Shown: positions 21,393 to 29,601 of the stretch, piece by piece
Layout: the number at the start of each line of letters is the position of its first letter
Position numbering within the stretch: position 1 is the first letter of the stretch
Source: Thermacetogenium sp. UBA4966
GTDB taxonomy: Bacteria; Bacillota; DSM-12270; Thermacetogeniales; Thermacetogeniaceae
DNA length: 33,951 bases
Direction of reading: 5' to 3'
NCBI GenBank assembly: GCA_002397275.1
Contig: DHAA01000135.1
Span: 1-33,951 of the forward strand
Program-made: the position numbers and the translations under genes
Notes under the pieces: model-generated
The model's input: only the letters and a program-made list of their open reading frames with translations
The model's database searches: none
What the model was told of the DNA's origin: nothing

Positions 21393-22007
21393 ATGAGCGA
21401 AATTAAAACGACAATCACCGAACAATTGCAGCAGCTTCAAATGCTGATGCACCGTACCTATTTCCACAGCTTTATGGGTTTCGGCAAAGCGCATAACCCC
21501 CACAGAGGGCAGGGACGGGTCCTGGCTATCCTTAAGATGAAGCCTGAAATCAGCCAGCGAGACATAACCTATCTGCTGGGTATGAGCAAGCAGTCCATTG
21601 CCCAACTACTCAATAAACTGGAAAAGAGCGGCTGCATCACACGTGAACCATCAGAGGAAGATAAACGCATCTCGATGATCAAACTGACTGAGGAAGGTAT
21701 GAAGGCTGCCGCTGATGCGGATGACGAAACACTGGAAACAACAAAAATCCTTGACTGCCTGAACGATGAGGAACTTGCTGCGTTCAGCGATTACCTCGGA
21801 CGTATTATAAAGCGGTATGAGGAACAGTTTCCAGACGAGGAGTTTGAAGAGCGGCGTAAGGCAATGGAAGATTTTATGTCGCAGTACGGACACGGGCGTG
21901 GCTTTGGCGGTTTCCGCGGATACAACGGACATGGAAACCCACATGGTGGTCACGGTAGTGATTTCTTTGGCAGACGCAGTCACCACAATGGATGGAGAGA
22001 GGACTAA
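21393..22007 (+). CDS. MarR-family regulator with His/Gly-rich tail
   Basis: MarR proteins are dimeric winged-helix repressors that often sense small molecules or metals. The DNA-binding region is clear: GQGRVLAILKMKPEISQRDITYLLGMSKQSIAQLLNKLEKSGCITREPSEEDKR, with the wing following. After residue 165 comes an unusual 40-residue tail rich in Gly and His (YGHGRGFGGFRGYNGHGNPHGGHGSDFFGRR), a plausible metal-binding extension. ATG 21393 follows TAGGAGGAT. The strong promoter with palindromic sites at 21094-21153 would drive it through the methyltransferase remnant, which suggests autorepression. No intact transporter or target operon remains beside it. Confidence 0.88.
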   Translation: MSEIKTTITEQLQQLQMLMHRTYFHSFMGFGKAHNPHRGQGRVLAILKMKPEISQRDITYLLGMSKQSIAQLLNKLEKSGCITREPSEEDKRISMIKLTEEGMKAAADADDETLETTKILDCLNDEELAAFSDYLGRIIKRYEEQFPDEEFEERRKAMEDFMSQYGHGRGFGGFRGYNGHGNPHGGHGSDFFGRRSHHNGWRED

Positions 22008-22170
22008 ATCACGGTTATCATTTCGCTTTCATGATGAAGATGCCGCTTACCGTCGCTTTACAACATGAACATCGGGCGAACCATAAGAATTTCACAGGGG
22101 AAAAAAATGGATTCTAAGGTTAAATTTTCTAGATTATGGTGTGTTACGAATAGGCGAATAGGAGTGGTCC

Positions 22171-22632
22171 ATGATGGAGCCAACGGTGAACTTAAAAGAG
22201 TTATTCGAGGAAAAAGGATATAAATATACAGCCCAGAGAGAAAAGATATTTGACATTCTAAAGAAGCAGTGTGGAGAACATTTAACGGCAACCGACATCT
22301 GTGAGCTTGTGCAATCGAACCATCCCGATATTGGCATGGCGACTGTATACCGAACCTTACTGATTTTTGAAGAACTGAACATTATAAATAAATTGGGCTC
22401 TGAGGATGAATTTAGCAGATACGAATTCAATGCAAATAACGATACCCATAAACATTATCATTTGATTTGCGTTAAATGCGGGCAGATTAAAGATATAAAA
22501 GAAAACTTTATGGCCGAGATGAGCGAAAATGTATCGGAAAAGTATGATTTTACAGTCAATGGATACAACCAAAAGCTGTATGGGATATGCAAAGAGTGTT
22601 TAGCGAAAGAGGTGCAAAATGCCGGAGGATGA
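22171..22632 (+). CDS. Fur-family metal or peroxide regulator
   Basis: The family represses iron, zinc or peroxide genes when metal-bound. The 153-residue product has the N-terminal winged helix (GYKYTAQREKIFDILKK, TATDICELVQSNHPDIGMATVYRTL), the metal site motif HKHYHLICVKCGQIKDI, and both structural-zinc Cys pairs, CVKC and CKEC. Which subfamily (Fur, Zur or PerR) cannot be told with certainty. ATG 22171 and 22174 are adjacent; GGAGTGG precedes them. Its stop overlaps the start of an 18-codon remnant that looks like a lipoprotein signal peptide, so a metal-uptake binding protein may once have followed. Confidence 0.9.
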   Translation: MMEPTVNLKELFEEKGYKYTAQREKIFDILKKQCGEHLTATDICELVQSNHPDIGMATVYRTLLIFEELNIINKLGSEDEFSRYEFNANNDTHKHYHLICVKCGQIKDIKENFMAEMSENVSEKYDFTVNGYNQKLYGICKECLAKEVQNAGG

Positions 22633-22685
22633 GGATTGGTCTTTTGCTAGCAGCAGCCCAGGCGGCCCTGCGGCTGCGGCAGTAA
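22629..22685 (+). pseudogene. Remnant of a coupled lipoprotein-like gene
   Basis: ATG 22629 overlaps the fur stop as ATGA and has GCCGGAGG just upstream, a good coupled start. It encodes only MRIGLLLAAAQAALRLRQ. In another frame the end of this segment reads CGCGSKKV, as expected after a lipobox, so a frameshift within a lipoprotein signal peptide is a reasonable reading. No substrate-binding domain follows. The assignment is tentative. Confidence 0.35.
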
Positions 22686-22781
22686 AAAGGTGATGAAGAT
22701 GTGGGTCGGAAAGAGAAGGTTGCCTCTTTTTTATAGATCAGGAAGGAAAATCAGGCGGGAAAAGAGTATATATTTATCAAG

Positions 22782-22886
22782 ATGATTTTTTGGGTAGCTG
22801 GAGGCGCGGCAATTATTTATCTTAGGTATCGGCGGCAGTCCAATGATAACGGCGATATAGCTTTTAAAAACTTGCGGATACGCTAA
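22782..22886 (+). CDS. Possible 34-residue membrane microprotein
   Basis: A short frame starts at ATG 22782 and encodes a hydrophobic N-terminus (MIFWVAGGAAIIYLRYRRQ) followed by a polar tail. It looks like a single membrane helix with a positive inside flank. No good ribosome site precedes it and I recognise no family, so it may be chance. Confidence 0.22.
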   Translation: MIFWVAGGAAIIYLRYRRQSNDNGDIAFKNLRIR

Positions 22887-22902
22887 GTCGGGGTGGTGGC
22901 TT

Positions 22903-23913
22903 TTGCCAAAAGATGTGTGCATACGCCGGGAGCTGGAAAAGCGAGAGGCTGATTCCCTCGCTCCCTATGCCGCGCTGTGCACCGAAACAAGGGGGCGCTT
23001 TTACCAGGAGGAACCCTGCCCGGTGCGCACGGATTTTATGCGCGACCGCGACCGCATTATCTATTCCAAAGCTTTTCGGCGGCTCAAGCATAAAACGCAG
23101 GTTTTTATCGCGCCGGAAGGGGATCACTACAGGACGCGCAGCACCCATACCCTGGAGGTTTCCCAAATATCACGCACCCTGGCCAGGGCGTTAAATCTCA
23201 ATGAAGATCTGACCGAAGCCATAGCCTTGGGTCATGATTTAGGGCACACACCTTTTGGCCATACAGGGGAGGCTGCTTTGAATGAAATTTTTCCTCCCGG
23301 CTTTCGGCATAATGAGCAAAGCCTGCGCGTGGTGGATAAGCTGGAAGGGGAGCGCGGGCTTAACCTCACCTGGGAGGTGCGGAACGGCATACTCTGTCAT
23401 ACCGGGGCGCGGTTTCCGGAGACGCTGGAGGGGCGGATCGTCAGAAGGGCGGACCGCATCTCCTATATCAATCATGATATCGACGATGCCATCAGAGCGG
23501 GGATTATACAGGAAAGCGACCTGCCTGAGGAATGTGTCGGCGTCCTGGGCAACCGCCATAAAGTTAGGATTAATACCATGGTTACGGATATTATTGAGAA
23601 AAGCTGGGGAAAGCCGGAGATCGCCATGAGCGATCACGTTCAAGCAGCTACCGACGGCTTGCGCAGCTTTCTTTTTGATCGGGTTTATATCGGTTCCGTC
23701 GCCAAAAAGGAAGAAGCGAAAGCGCAACGCATAGTAAAGACATTATATGAATATTATCTGGAGAACCCCGATTTTCTTAGCAAGGACGCCAAAGCCAAGG
23801 TTTCTGAGGAAGGGCTGGCCAGGTGTGTCGTTGATTATATTGCGGGAATGACTGATCGCTTTGCCATGAAAACTTTTGAAAAGTATTTTGTGCCTAACGT
23901 CTGGACGATCTAA
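22903..23913 (+). CDS. dgt: Deoxyguanosinetriphosphate triphosphohydrolase-like protein
   Basis: This HD-domain enzyme hydrolyses dNTPs to deoxynucleosides and triphosphate, adjusting nucleotide pools. The 336-residue length is normal for the short type. It carries RDRDRIIYSKAFRRLKHKTQVF, the first metal histidine in RSTHTLEVSQISRTLARAL, the central HD in ALGHDLGHTPFGHTGE, and the later Asp in YINHDIDDAI. The start is TTG at 22903 behind GGGGTGGTGG. It opens the conserved dgt-dnaG-rpoD run; dnaG begins about 75 bases later. Confidence 0.95.
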   Translation: MPKDVCIRRELEKREADSLAPYAALCTETRGRFYQEEPCPVRTDFMRDRDRIIYSKAFRRLKHKTQVFIAPEGDHYRTRSTHTLEVSQISRTLARALNLNEDLTEAIALGHDLGHTPFGHTGEAALNEIFPPGFRHNEQSLRVVDKLEGERGLNLTWEVRNGILCHTGARFPETLEGRIVRRADRISYINHDIDDAIRAGIIQESDLPEECVGVLGNRHKVRINTMVTDIIEKSWGKPEIAMSDHVQAATDGLRSFLFDRVYIGSVAKKEEAKAQRIVKTLYEYYLENPDFLSKDAKAKVSEEGLARCVVDYIAGMTDRFAMKTFEKYFVPNVWTI

Positions 23914-23987
23914 AAGTAAGCAGGAGATAGCAGGGCCGGTAGAGAATTATTTACGAGTCATATTTTTAAGAACGGGTGTTTGCTGAA

Positions 23988-25808
23988 ATGGGTCCTGTTT
24001 CTGAAGACTTTGTGGAAAGCGTTAGGAGCAGCGCGGATATCGTTGATGTGATCAGCGAATATCTTTCTTTAAAAAGATCCGGGCAAAACTATATAGGGCT
24101 CTGCCCCTTTCACCAGGAGAAGACCCCCTCTTTTAGCGTATCACCTGCTAAACAGATCTTTTATTGTTTCGGTTGCGGCGTAGGAGGGGACGTTTTTTCT
24201 TTTTTGATGAAAATCAATAACCTCTCCTTTCCTGAGGCGCTGGAGACCCTTGCGGATAGTCTGGGTATGGAGGCGCCCCGTTCCCGGGGTTCCAGAGAGA
24301 AGCAGGAGCACAGGGAAAGGTTCTATGAACTGAATGCTCATGCGGCAAAATATTATCATAGAATATTAGTGCAAGAGGGGGCGGCGGAGAGGGCGCGGCG
24401 CTATTTGCTTGGGCGCGGGGTTAAAAAAAGCTCCTGGGAGAGATTTCAGCTCGGTTTTGCGCCTGATTCCGGCAGGGGGCTTTTAGAATATTATCAAAGG
24501 AACGGCTTTACTCTCCAAGAGATCCGCCAATCCGGACAATTTATGGAGCGCTACGGCGCCCTTGAGGAGCGATTCAGAGGACGCCTCCTCTTTCCTATAT
24601 GCGATACCAGGGGGCGCTGTCTGGGTTTTGGCGGGCGCTCTTTAAAGGATGAGGGGCCGAAATACCTGAATTCTTCGGAATCTCCTGTTTTCAATAAAAG
24701 CCGCAATTTGTACGGCCTGCATTTAGCGATACCCGCCATCCGAGACCAAAAAAGGGTCATCGTTGTGGAGGGCTATATGGACTGCATTACTGCTCAGGAA
24801 TATGGCTTTGGGAACACAGTGGCCTCCCTGGGAACCGCTTTTACCCAGGAACAGTCCCGGCTTTTGCTGCGCTATACCAAAGATGTGGTTCTGGCTTTCG
24901 ACCAGGACGCCGCCGGCGTGTCGGCCACTGTGCGCAGCGCCGGGCTTCTTCAGAAACTGGGGGCGCGGGTAGAGGTTCTGGATTTGCCGCAGGCCAAAGA
25001 TCCGGATGAGTTCCTGCGGACCCATGGAAAAGATGCTTTTGCCGCTGCTTTGGAAAACCATGTGGCGAGCTATTTGGAGTTCAGGCTGGAAGACTTGCTG
25101 CGCCGCTATAACCCGGAAAATGTTGTTGAACGAGCCGAGATAGCCAAGGAATTGCTGGCGGAAATAGTTAAGACGCCAAATTATGTAGTGCGCGAGGGTT
25201 TTCTGCAGATAGCCGCTCAAAAAATGCATACATCTGAGGAAGCTCTCCGCTTGGAATTATCTCGTTTCCGGAGTAAAGAGAGCGTAAGGAAGGATAAAAC
25301 TGAGAAAAATAGATATAATATGGAACAAGGCAAACAAACTTTCGTAAAACCACGCATACCGGCGCCAGACGCGGCAAGACAGGGACTTTTACGCATTATA
25401 TGCCGGGATCGCACTTTTTTGGAGCGGATACGGAAAGAGCTGGGAGAAGAACTGCTGTTCACAGGGAAACTAAAAGATTTACATCAACTTTTTTCAAGTT
25501 CCGACTGGAGCAGTTCCGCCGAACTGATTGGCCAGGCTGCGCCAGGCAGCCGTGATCAATTGGCGGGCATGCTGATCGGCGGGCAGGAAACACAGATGGA
25601 CAGGACGCAGCTGGAACGGTTGACGGAAGATTATATCCTGACGCTGAAAAAGGACAATTTAAGCCGGATAATACAAGCTAAACAAGCTAATTTAAGACAA
25701 TGTGAAAAAAACGGAGACAAGGAAGGAATAAAGGGTCTCTTGGCAGAAATACATGTATTATACGGAGAATTGGAACACCTAAAAAATGGCAGCAAGGGAT
25801 TAGCTTGA
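23988..25808 (+). CDS. dnaG: DNA primase DnaG
   Basis: DnaG makes RNA primers at the replication fork. The 606-residue protein has the N-terminal zinc domain with Cys39, His42, Cys60 and Cys63 (CPFHQEKTPSF, YCFGCG), the RNA polymerase core, and the Toprim domain with VIVVEGYMDCITA and LAFDQDAAG around residues 260-310. The C-terminal helicase-binding region is divergent, as usual. ATG 23988 gives the standard opening and lies at a workable distance from ACGGGTG; an in-frame GTG at 23976 would add four residues. rpoD follows after 25 bases, the classic macromolecular synthesis arrangement. Confidence 0.97.
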   Translation: MGPVSEDFVESVRSSADIVDVISEYLSLKRSGQNYIGLCPFHQEKTPSFSVSPAKQIFYCFGCGVGGDVFSFLMKINNLSFPEALETLADSLGMEAPRSRGSREKQEHRERFYELNAHAAKYYHRILVQEGAAERARRYLLGRGVKKSSWERFQLGFAPDSGRGLLEYYQRNGFTLQEIRQSGQFMERYGALEERFRGRLLFPICDTRGRCLGFGGRSLKDEGPKYLNSSESPVFNKSRNLYGLHLAIPAIRDQKRVIVVEGYMDCITAQEYGFGNTVASLGTAFTQEQSRLLLRYTKDVVLAFDQDAAGVSATVRSAGLLQKLGARVEVLDLPQAKDPDEFLRTHGKDAFAAALENHVASYLEFRLEDLLRRYNPENVVERAEIAKELLAEIVKTPNYVVREGFLQIAAQKMHTSEEALRLELSRFRSKESVRKDKTEKNRYNMEQGKQTFVKPRIPAPDAARQGLLRIICRDRTFLERIRKELGEELLFTGKLKDLHQLFSSSDWSSSAELIGQAAPGSRDQLAGMLIGGQETQMDRTQLERLTEDYILTLKKDNLSRIIQAKQANLRQCEKNGDKEGIKGLLAEIHVLYGELEHLKNGSKGLA

Positions 25809-25833
25809 TGCAGCAGGAAAGGGGGGATAGGAC

Positions 25834-26928
25834 ATGAAAGAAGAACAATCAAGTATCGATGCAGTTAAAGCACTGATTGAGCGGGGTAAGCAAAGAGGGA
25901 CTCTTTCGTACGAGGAAATTATGGATACCTTGCAGAGTTTTGAGCTGACCCCGGAGCAAATAGACAGTATTTATAACCACTTCGGGGCCATAGGCATTAA
26001 GATCAGTTCAGACAAAAAAAGTGCGGCTGACGACAAAAATGGCGAGGCTGGAGAGGAAGAACTTGAAACTGACGTAGATCTTTCTGTCCCCGACGGTGTT
26101 GCTATAGATGATCCTGTCCGTATGTATCTCAAAGAGATCGGTCGGATTGCTTTGTTGACTGCCGATGAAGAAATAAAACTGGCGAAAAGAATAGAGGCCG
26201 GGGATGAGGAGGCAAGGCGCCGTCTTGCCGAAGCAAATCTGCGGCTTGTGGTGAGCATTGCCAAGCGTTATGTGGGAAGGGGAATGCTTTTTCTGGACCT
26301 GATTCAGGAGGGCAACCTGGGCCTGATCAAGGCGGTCGAGAAATTTGATTACCGCAAGGGCTTTAAATTCAGCACATATGCCACCTGGTGGATCAGGCAG
26401 GCGATTACCCGCGCCATTGCCGACCAGGCGCGCACTATCCGCATTCCGGTACACATGGTGGAAACGATCAACAAACTGGTCAGGATCAACCGGCAGTTGC
26501 TGCAAGAGCTGGGCAGGGATCCGACGCCGGAGGAGATCGCGGAGGAGATGGATATTCCGCCGGAGCGTGTGAGGGAGATCATGAAAATTGCACAGGAACC
26601 GGTTTCTCTGGAGACACCCATCGGTGAGGAGGAAGACAGCCATCTGGGAGACTTCATTGAGGATGAGGACGCTTTGGCTCCCGCGGAGGCGGCGTCGTTT
26701 ATTCTGCTCAGAGAGCAGTTGGAAGAGGTGCTGGAAACACTCACCCCCAGAGAAAGGGACGTGCTGCGCTTGCGGTTTGGGCTCGTCGATGGGAGAGGGC
26801 GAACCCTGGAAGAGGTCGGCAGAAAGTTCAACGTAACCAGGGAGCGCATCAGACAGATCGAAGCAAAGGCGCTGCGTAAGCTGCGCCATCCTACACGAAG
26901 CAAAAAATTAAAGGATTACTTGGAGTAA
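25834..26928 (+). CDS. rpoD: Primary sigma factor SigA/RpoD
   Basis: This is the housekeeping sigma factor. The 364-residue protein has a short region 1.1, region 1.2 (DPVRMYLKEIGRIALLTADEE), regions 2.1-2.4 (LRLVVSIAKRYVGRGMLFLDLIQEGNLGLIKAVEKFDYRKGFKFSTYATWWIRQAITRAIADQ, continuous in the sequence), region 3, and region 4.2 (VTRERIRQIEAKALRKLRHP) for -35 recognition. ATG 25834 follows AAAGGGGGG. It ends the dgt-dnaG-rpoD operon, closed by a terminator 6 bases after its stop. The promoters marked here as sigma-A sites would be its targets. Confidence 0.98.
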   Translation: MKEEQSSIDAVKALIERGKQRGTLSYEEIMDTLQSFELTPEQIDSIYNHFGAIGIKISSDKKSAADDKNGEAGEEELETDVDLSVPDGVAIDDPVRMYLKEIGRIALLTADEEIKLAKRIEAGDEEARRRLAEANLRLVVSIAKRYVGRGMLFLDLIQEGNLGLIKAVEKFDYRKGFKFSTYATWWIRQAITRAIADQARTIRIPVHMVETINKLVRINRQLLQELGRDPTPEEIAEEMDIPPERVREIMKIAQEPVSLETPIGEEEDSHLGDFIEDEDALAPAEAASFILLREQLEEVLETLTPRERDVLRLRFGLVDGRGRTLEEVGRKFNVTRERIRQIEAKALRKLRHPTRSKKLKDYLE

Positions 26929-26933
26929 AAAAT

Positions 26934-26965
26934 AGCCCCCCTATAAAATCGGAGGGGCTTTTTTT
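26934..26965 (+). terminator. Intrinsic terminator after rpoD
   Basis: AGCCCCCC (26934-26941) pairs with GGAGGGGCT (26951-26959) with one mismatch, followed by seven T. Confidence 0.85.
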
Positions 26966-27032
26966 ATTTACGCCATCTTTTGGGCAATCGTTATCATCGA
27001 TTTGCCATATTATAAATTTTGCATAATTTTCA

Positions 27033-27062
27033 TTGACTCATCTGCGAAATAAGAGATATTAT
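27033..27062 (+). promoter_or_regulatory. Sigma-A promoter for the MATE exporter
   Basis: TTGACT at 27033-27038 and TATTAT at 27057-27062 are spaced by 18 bases. It implies an untranslated leader of about 210 bases. Confidence 0.55.
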
Positions 27063-27068
27063 GTATAT

Positions 27069-27277
27069 TAATTATGCTATGGAAGCATATTTTTATACGT
27101 TACTCGACGTTACTCGTGCGAGGGTAATTATGCCAGGGAGGCATGTGAAGCGCTAAAAGCGCTTAATGTCGACCCGGCTTTTTCTGTTTCTGTCTGAGAA
27201 ACGAGTTAATGTAATAAATATCGCTTAGTCGCCTTTTATAAAATACAATAAAATGAAATGGAGAATAGCTGCCTAAA
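27069..27277 (+). other. Hairpin-rich leader upstream of the MATE gene
   Basis: Four small hairpins follow one another: TATGCT/AGCATA (27073-27089, with a T5 run after it), the doubled CGTTACTCG near 27098-27116, ATGCC/GGCAT (27130-27144), and AAGCGCT-aaa-AGCGCTT (27148-27164). A short frame at 27130 (MPGRHVKR) ends exactly in the last hairpin and could be a leader peptide. I match it to no known riboswitch. Confidence 0.35.
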
Positions 27278-28651
27278 ATGGGCGAAAACACGGAGAGGAC
27301 CCACAACCTGACCGAAGGCGTCATCTGGAAGCAGTTGCTGCTGTTCACGCTGCCGCTTTTAGGCAGCAGCCTGATTCAGCAGCTGTACAATACGGTTGAT
27401 TTGATTTTCGTAGGGAATTTTATAGGCAAAGAAGCTGCTGCGGCGGTAGGCGCCGGCAGCCTGGTCATCACTTGCCTGGTGGGATTCTTTACCGGATTGT
27501 CCGTGGGTGCGGGGGTAATCGGGGCGCAAAGCTTTGGACGCAAATCAGGGGATGATCTGCAGCGTACGGTGCATACCGCGGTTGCAGTCAGCTTTTTGGG
27601 GGGCGCGCTGCTGATGGCGGTTGGCTATATAGGAGCGCCTTACTTCCTGGAATGGATGAATACGCCCCAGGACATAATGATTGCCTCGCTGTCTTATATT
27701 AGGATCTATTTTTTCAGTCTAATATCTATTGTCACTTATAATATGGGTTCAGGGATCCTGCGAGCGGTTGGGGATTCAAAGAGCCCCTTGATTTACCAGA
27801 TCGTCGGCGGCCTGGCCAACGTAGTTTTGGATGCTCTTTTTTTGGTCGTATTGGGTTACGGTGTGGATGGTGCAGCCTGGGCGACGCTCTTTTCACAGAC
27901 AATAGCTGCCGGATGTGTGCTCATCCATCTATCCAGGGCAAGCGGCGCCTACCATTTGTCTTGGGCAAAGATCCGCATAGATAAGGGAGTTCTTTACCGT
28001 ATTCTATATGTCGGCATACCTGTCGGGCTGCAGTCGATGGTCATCACCCTCTCCAACGTGTTTGTGCAGTATTTCATCAATGGCTTCGGCGTCGACGCCA
28101 TAGCCGCATTCGCCTCGTATTTTAAAGTTGAACTGGTCATTTATCTGCCGATAGTAGCTTTCGGACAAGCTATTACCACTTTTGCGGCGCAAAACATGGG
28201 GGCGGGAAAAATAAAAAGAATAAGGGAAGGCACAAGGGTTTGCCTGATGATGGGGTTGACGCTTACCGTTGTAAGCAGCGCGGCCATGTTGATCTTCGGC
28301 AGGCAAGCCTTTTGGGTATTTATAAAGGATTACTCGGTGATCGCCTGTGGAATGAGGATCATACAGACTTCCTTTCCTTTTTATTTCTTATATGTCGTTC
28401 AGGAGGTGCTGGGTGATAGCATTCGTGGCGCAGGCAAATCAACTCCGCCTATGATTATCGTTTTGCTGAATATTTGTGTGTTGAGAACGATACTCCTCTT
28501 TATCATTGTCCCCTTTTACCATGATGTGCGCGGCGTAGCCATGACTTACCCGATCACATGGGCGACAACCACGGCTTGCATGGCTGTTTATTATCTTAAA
28601 GGGAAGTGGTATGAGAAAACGCATGAATCCGGTATTCAGGTTGTGCCGTAG
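27278..28651 (+). CDS. MATE-family multidrug/cation exporter
   Basis: The family exports drugs or metabolites in exchange for Na+ or H+ at the cytoplasmic membrane. The 457-residue protein has about 12 hydrophobic helices in two similar halves, opening with WKQLLLFTLPLLGSSLIQQLYNTVDLIFVGNFIG and repeating the pattern in the second half (IPVGLQSMVITLSNVFVQYFIN). The length is normal. ATG 27278 has only weak ribosome-site sequence (TGGAGA at about 27259). It stands alone with its own promoter and long leader; the substrate cannot be predicted. Confidence 0.92.
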   Translation: MGENTERTHNLTEGVIWKQLLLFTLPLLGSSLIQQLYNTVDLIFVGNFIGKEAAAAVGAGSLVITCLVGFFTGLSVGAGVIGAQSFGRKSGDDLQRTVHTAVAVSFLGGALLMAVGYIGAPYFLEWMNTPQDIMIASLSYIRIYFFSLISIVTYNMGSGILRAVGDSKSPLIYQIVGGLANVVLDALFLVVLGYGVDGAAWATLFSQTIAAGCVLIHLSRASGAYHLSWAKIRIDKGVLYRILYVGIPVGLQSMVITLSNVFVQYFINGFGVDAIAAFASYFKVELVIYLPIVAFGQAITTFAAQNMGAGKIKRIREGTRVCLMMGLTLTVVSSAAMLIFGRQAFWVFIKDYSVIACGMRIIQTSFPFYFLYVVQEVLGDSIRGAGKSTPPMIIVLLNICVLRTILLFIIVPFYHDVRGVAMTYPITWATTTACMAVYYLKGKWYEKTHESGIQVVP

Positions 28652-28741
28652 ATAGCGACGAACAGCACTCATAGTCAGATGAAGAGCGGAGCGCAGGCTC
28701 TGCTTGCGGAAAGCATGTCAGCAATGTCAGCAGGAGAAGTA

Positions 28742-28770
28742 TTGCAAATTATTGTTTTTCGTGCTTTAAT
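28742..28770 (+). promoter_or_regulatory. Sigma-A promoter for the PHP gene
   Basis: TTGCAA at 28742-28747 and TTTAAT at 28765-28770 are spaced by 17 bases, about 40-50 bases before the start codon. Confidence 0.45.
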
Positions 28771-28820
28771 GCTAGATATGGGCAACGCTAGAATTTTTAA
28801 GAGTACTGGTGAATAAGATA

Positions 28821-29582
28821 ATGAGCGTAGATTATCATGTACACCCCCTTGGTCACAGGGGAGGTCGATACTCGGAAGAATTGCTGAGGCCTTATCTGGA
28901 GAGAGCCCGAGGCCGGGGGATGCGGGAAATTGGCTTTTCGGACCATGATGAATACATGGAAGGGATTAATGAGAAAAGTATTTCTCTATTGAAAGCCGCT
29001 TTCCCGGACATTAAAATAAGATTAGGGCTAGAGGTTTCTTACCGTCCGGAAAGGACAGAGGAGATCCGGTCTGCATCCAGGATGCTTCCCTTCGATTATC
29101 TGATCGGCTCGCTGCACGACCTTGACGGTTGGATGTTTGATCACCCGGATTATCGGTCAGGCTATAGTTCCTGGGATATCGGCGACTTGTACCGCAAGTA
29201 TTACAGCGAAATGGAAAAGCTGGCTTTTTCCGGGCTTTTTGATATTGTCGGCCACTTTGATGTGATCAAGGTTTTTGATTACCGGCCGGCGGGAGATCCG
29301 CTGCGCTTCGCCGAACCGGCGCTGCAGGCTGTTGCCCGTGCCGGCCTGGCAGTGGAGGTCAATACGGCGGGTCTGCGAAAACCCTGTCGGGAAATTTATC
29401 CCTCAAAGGAGCTGCTGGCCAGGTGTTTCCAGTTGAATATCCCGGTGACTCTCGGCTCCGATGCTCACACAGAAGATGATGTGGGCAGGGATTTTGCCTA
29501 TGCCAGAGAGCTTCTTCTGCAGACAGGCTATCGCCGGTTGACAGTATTCGCCAAGCGACGAAGAGGCTCATTGCCGCTTTAA
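28821..29582 (+). CDS. PHP-domain phosphoesterase (HisJ-like)
   Basis: The closest group is histidinol-phosphatase HisJ, which acts in histidine synthesis, though many relatives act on other phosphates. The protein of about 253 residues has the PHP motifs: DYHVHPLGH at the start, GFSDHDEY, LGLEVSYRPE, LIGSLHDLDG, FDIVGHFDVIK, and the last site GSDAHTEDDVGRDF. All expected metal-binding His/Asp residues appear to be present. GTG 28809 and ATG 28821 are both possible starts; neither has a strong ribosome site. No other his gene is near, so the substrate is open. The calcium-exchanger gene follows after 19 bases. Confidence 0.88.
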   Translation: MSVDYHVHPLGHRGGRYSEELLRPYLERARGRGMREIGFSDHDEYMEGINEKSISLLKAAFPDIKIRLGLEVSYRPERTEEIRSASRMLPFDYLIGSLHDLDGWMFDHPDYRSGYSSWDIGDLYRKYYSEMEKLAFSGLFDIVGHFDVIKVFDYRPAGDPLRFAEPALQAVARAGLAVEVNTAGLRKPCREIYPSKELLARCFQLNIPVTLGSDAHTEDDVGRDFAYARELLLQTGYRRLTVFAKRRRGSLPL

Positions 29583-29601
29583 TAACACAGGTGGTGGAGA
29601 C

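Noticed and set aside
25971..26903. Long reverse frames inside rpoD
   Set aside because: They are shadows of the sigma factor gene.
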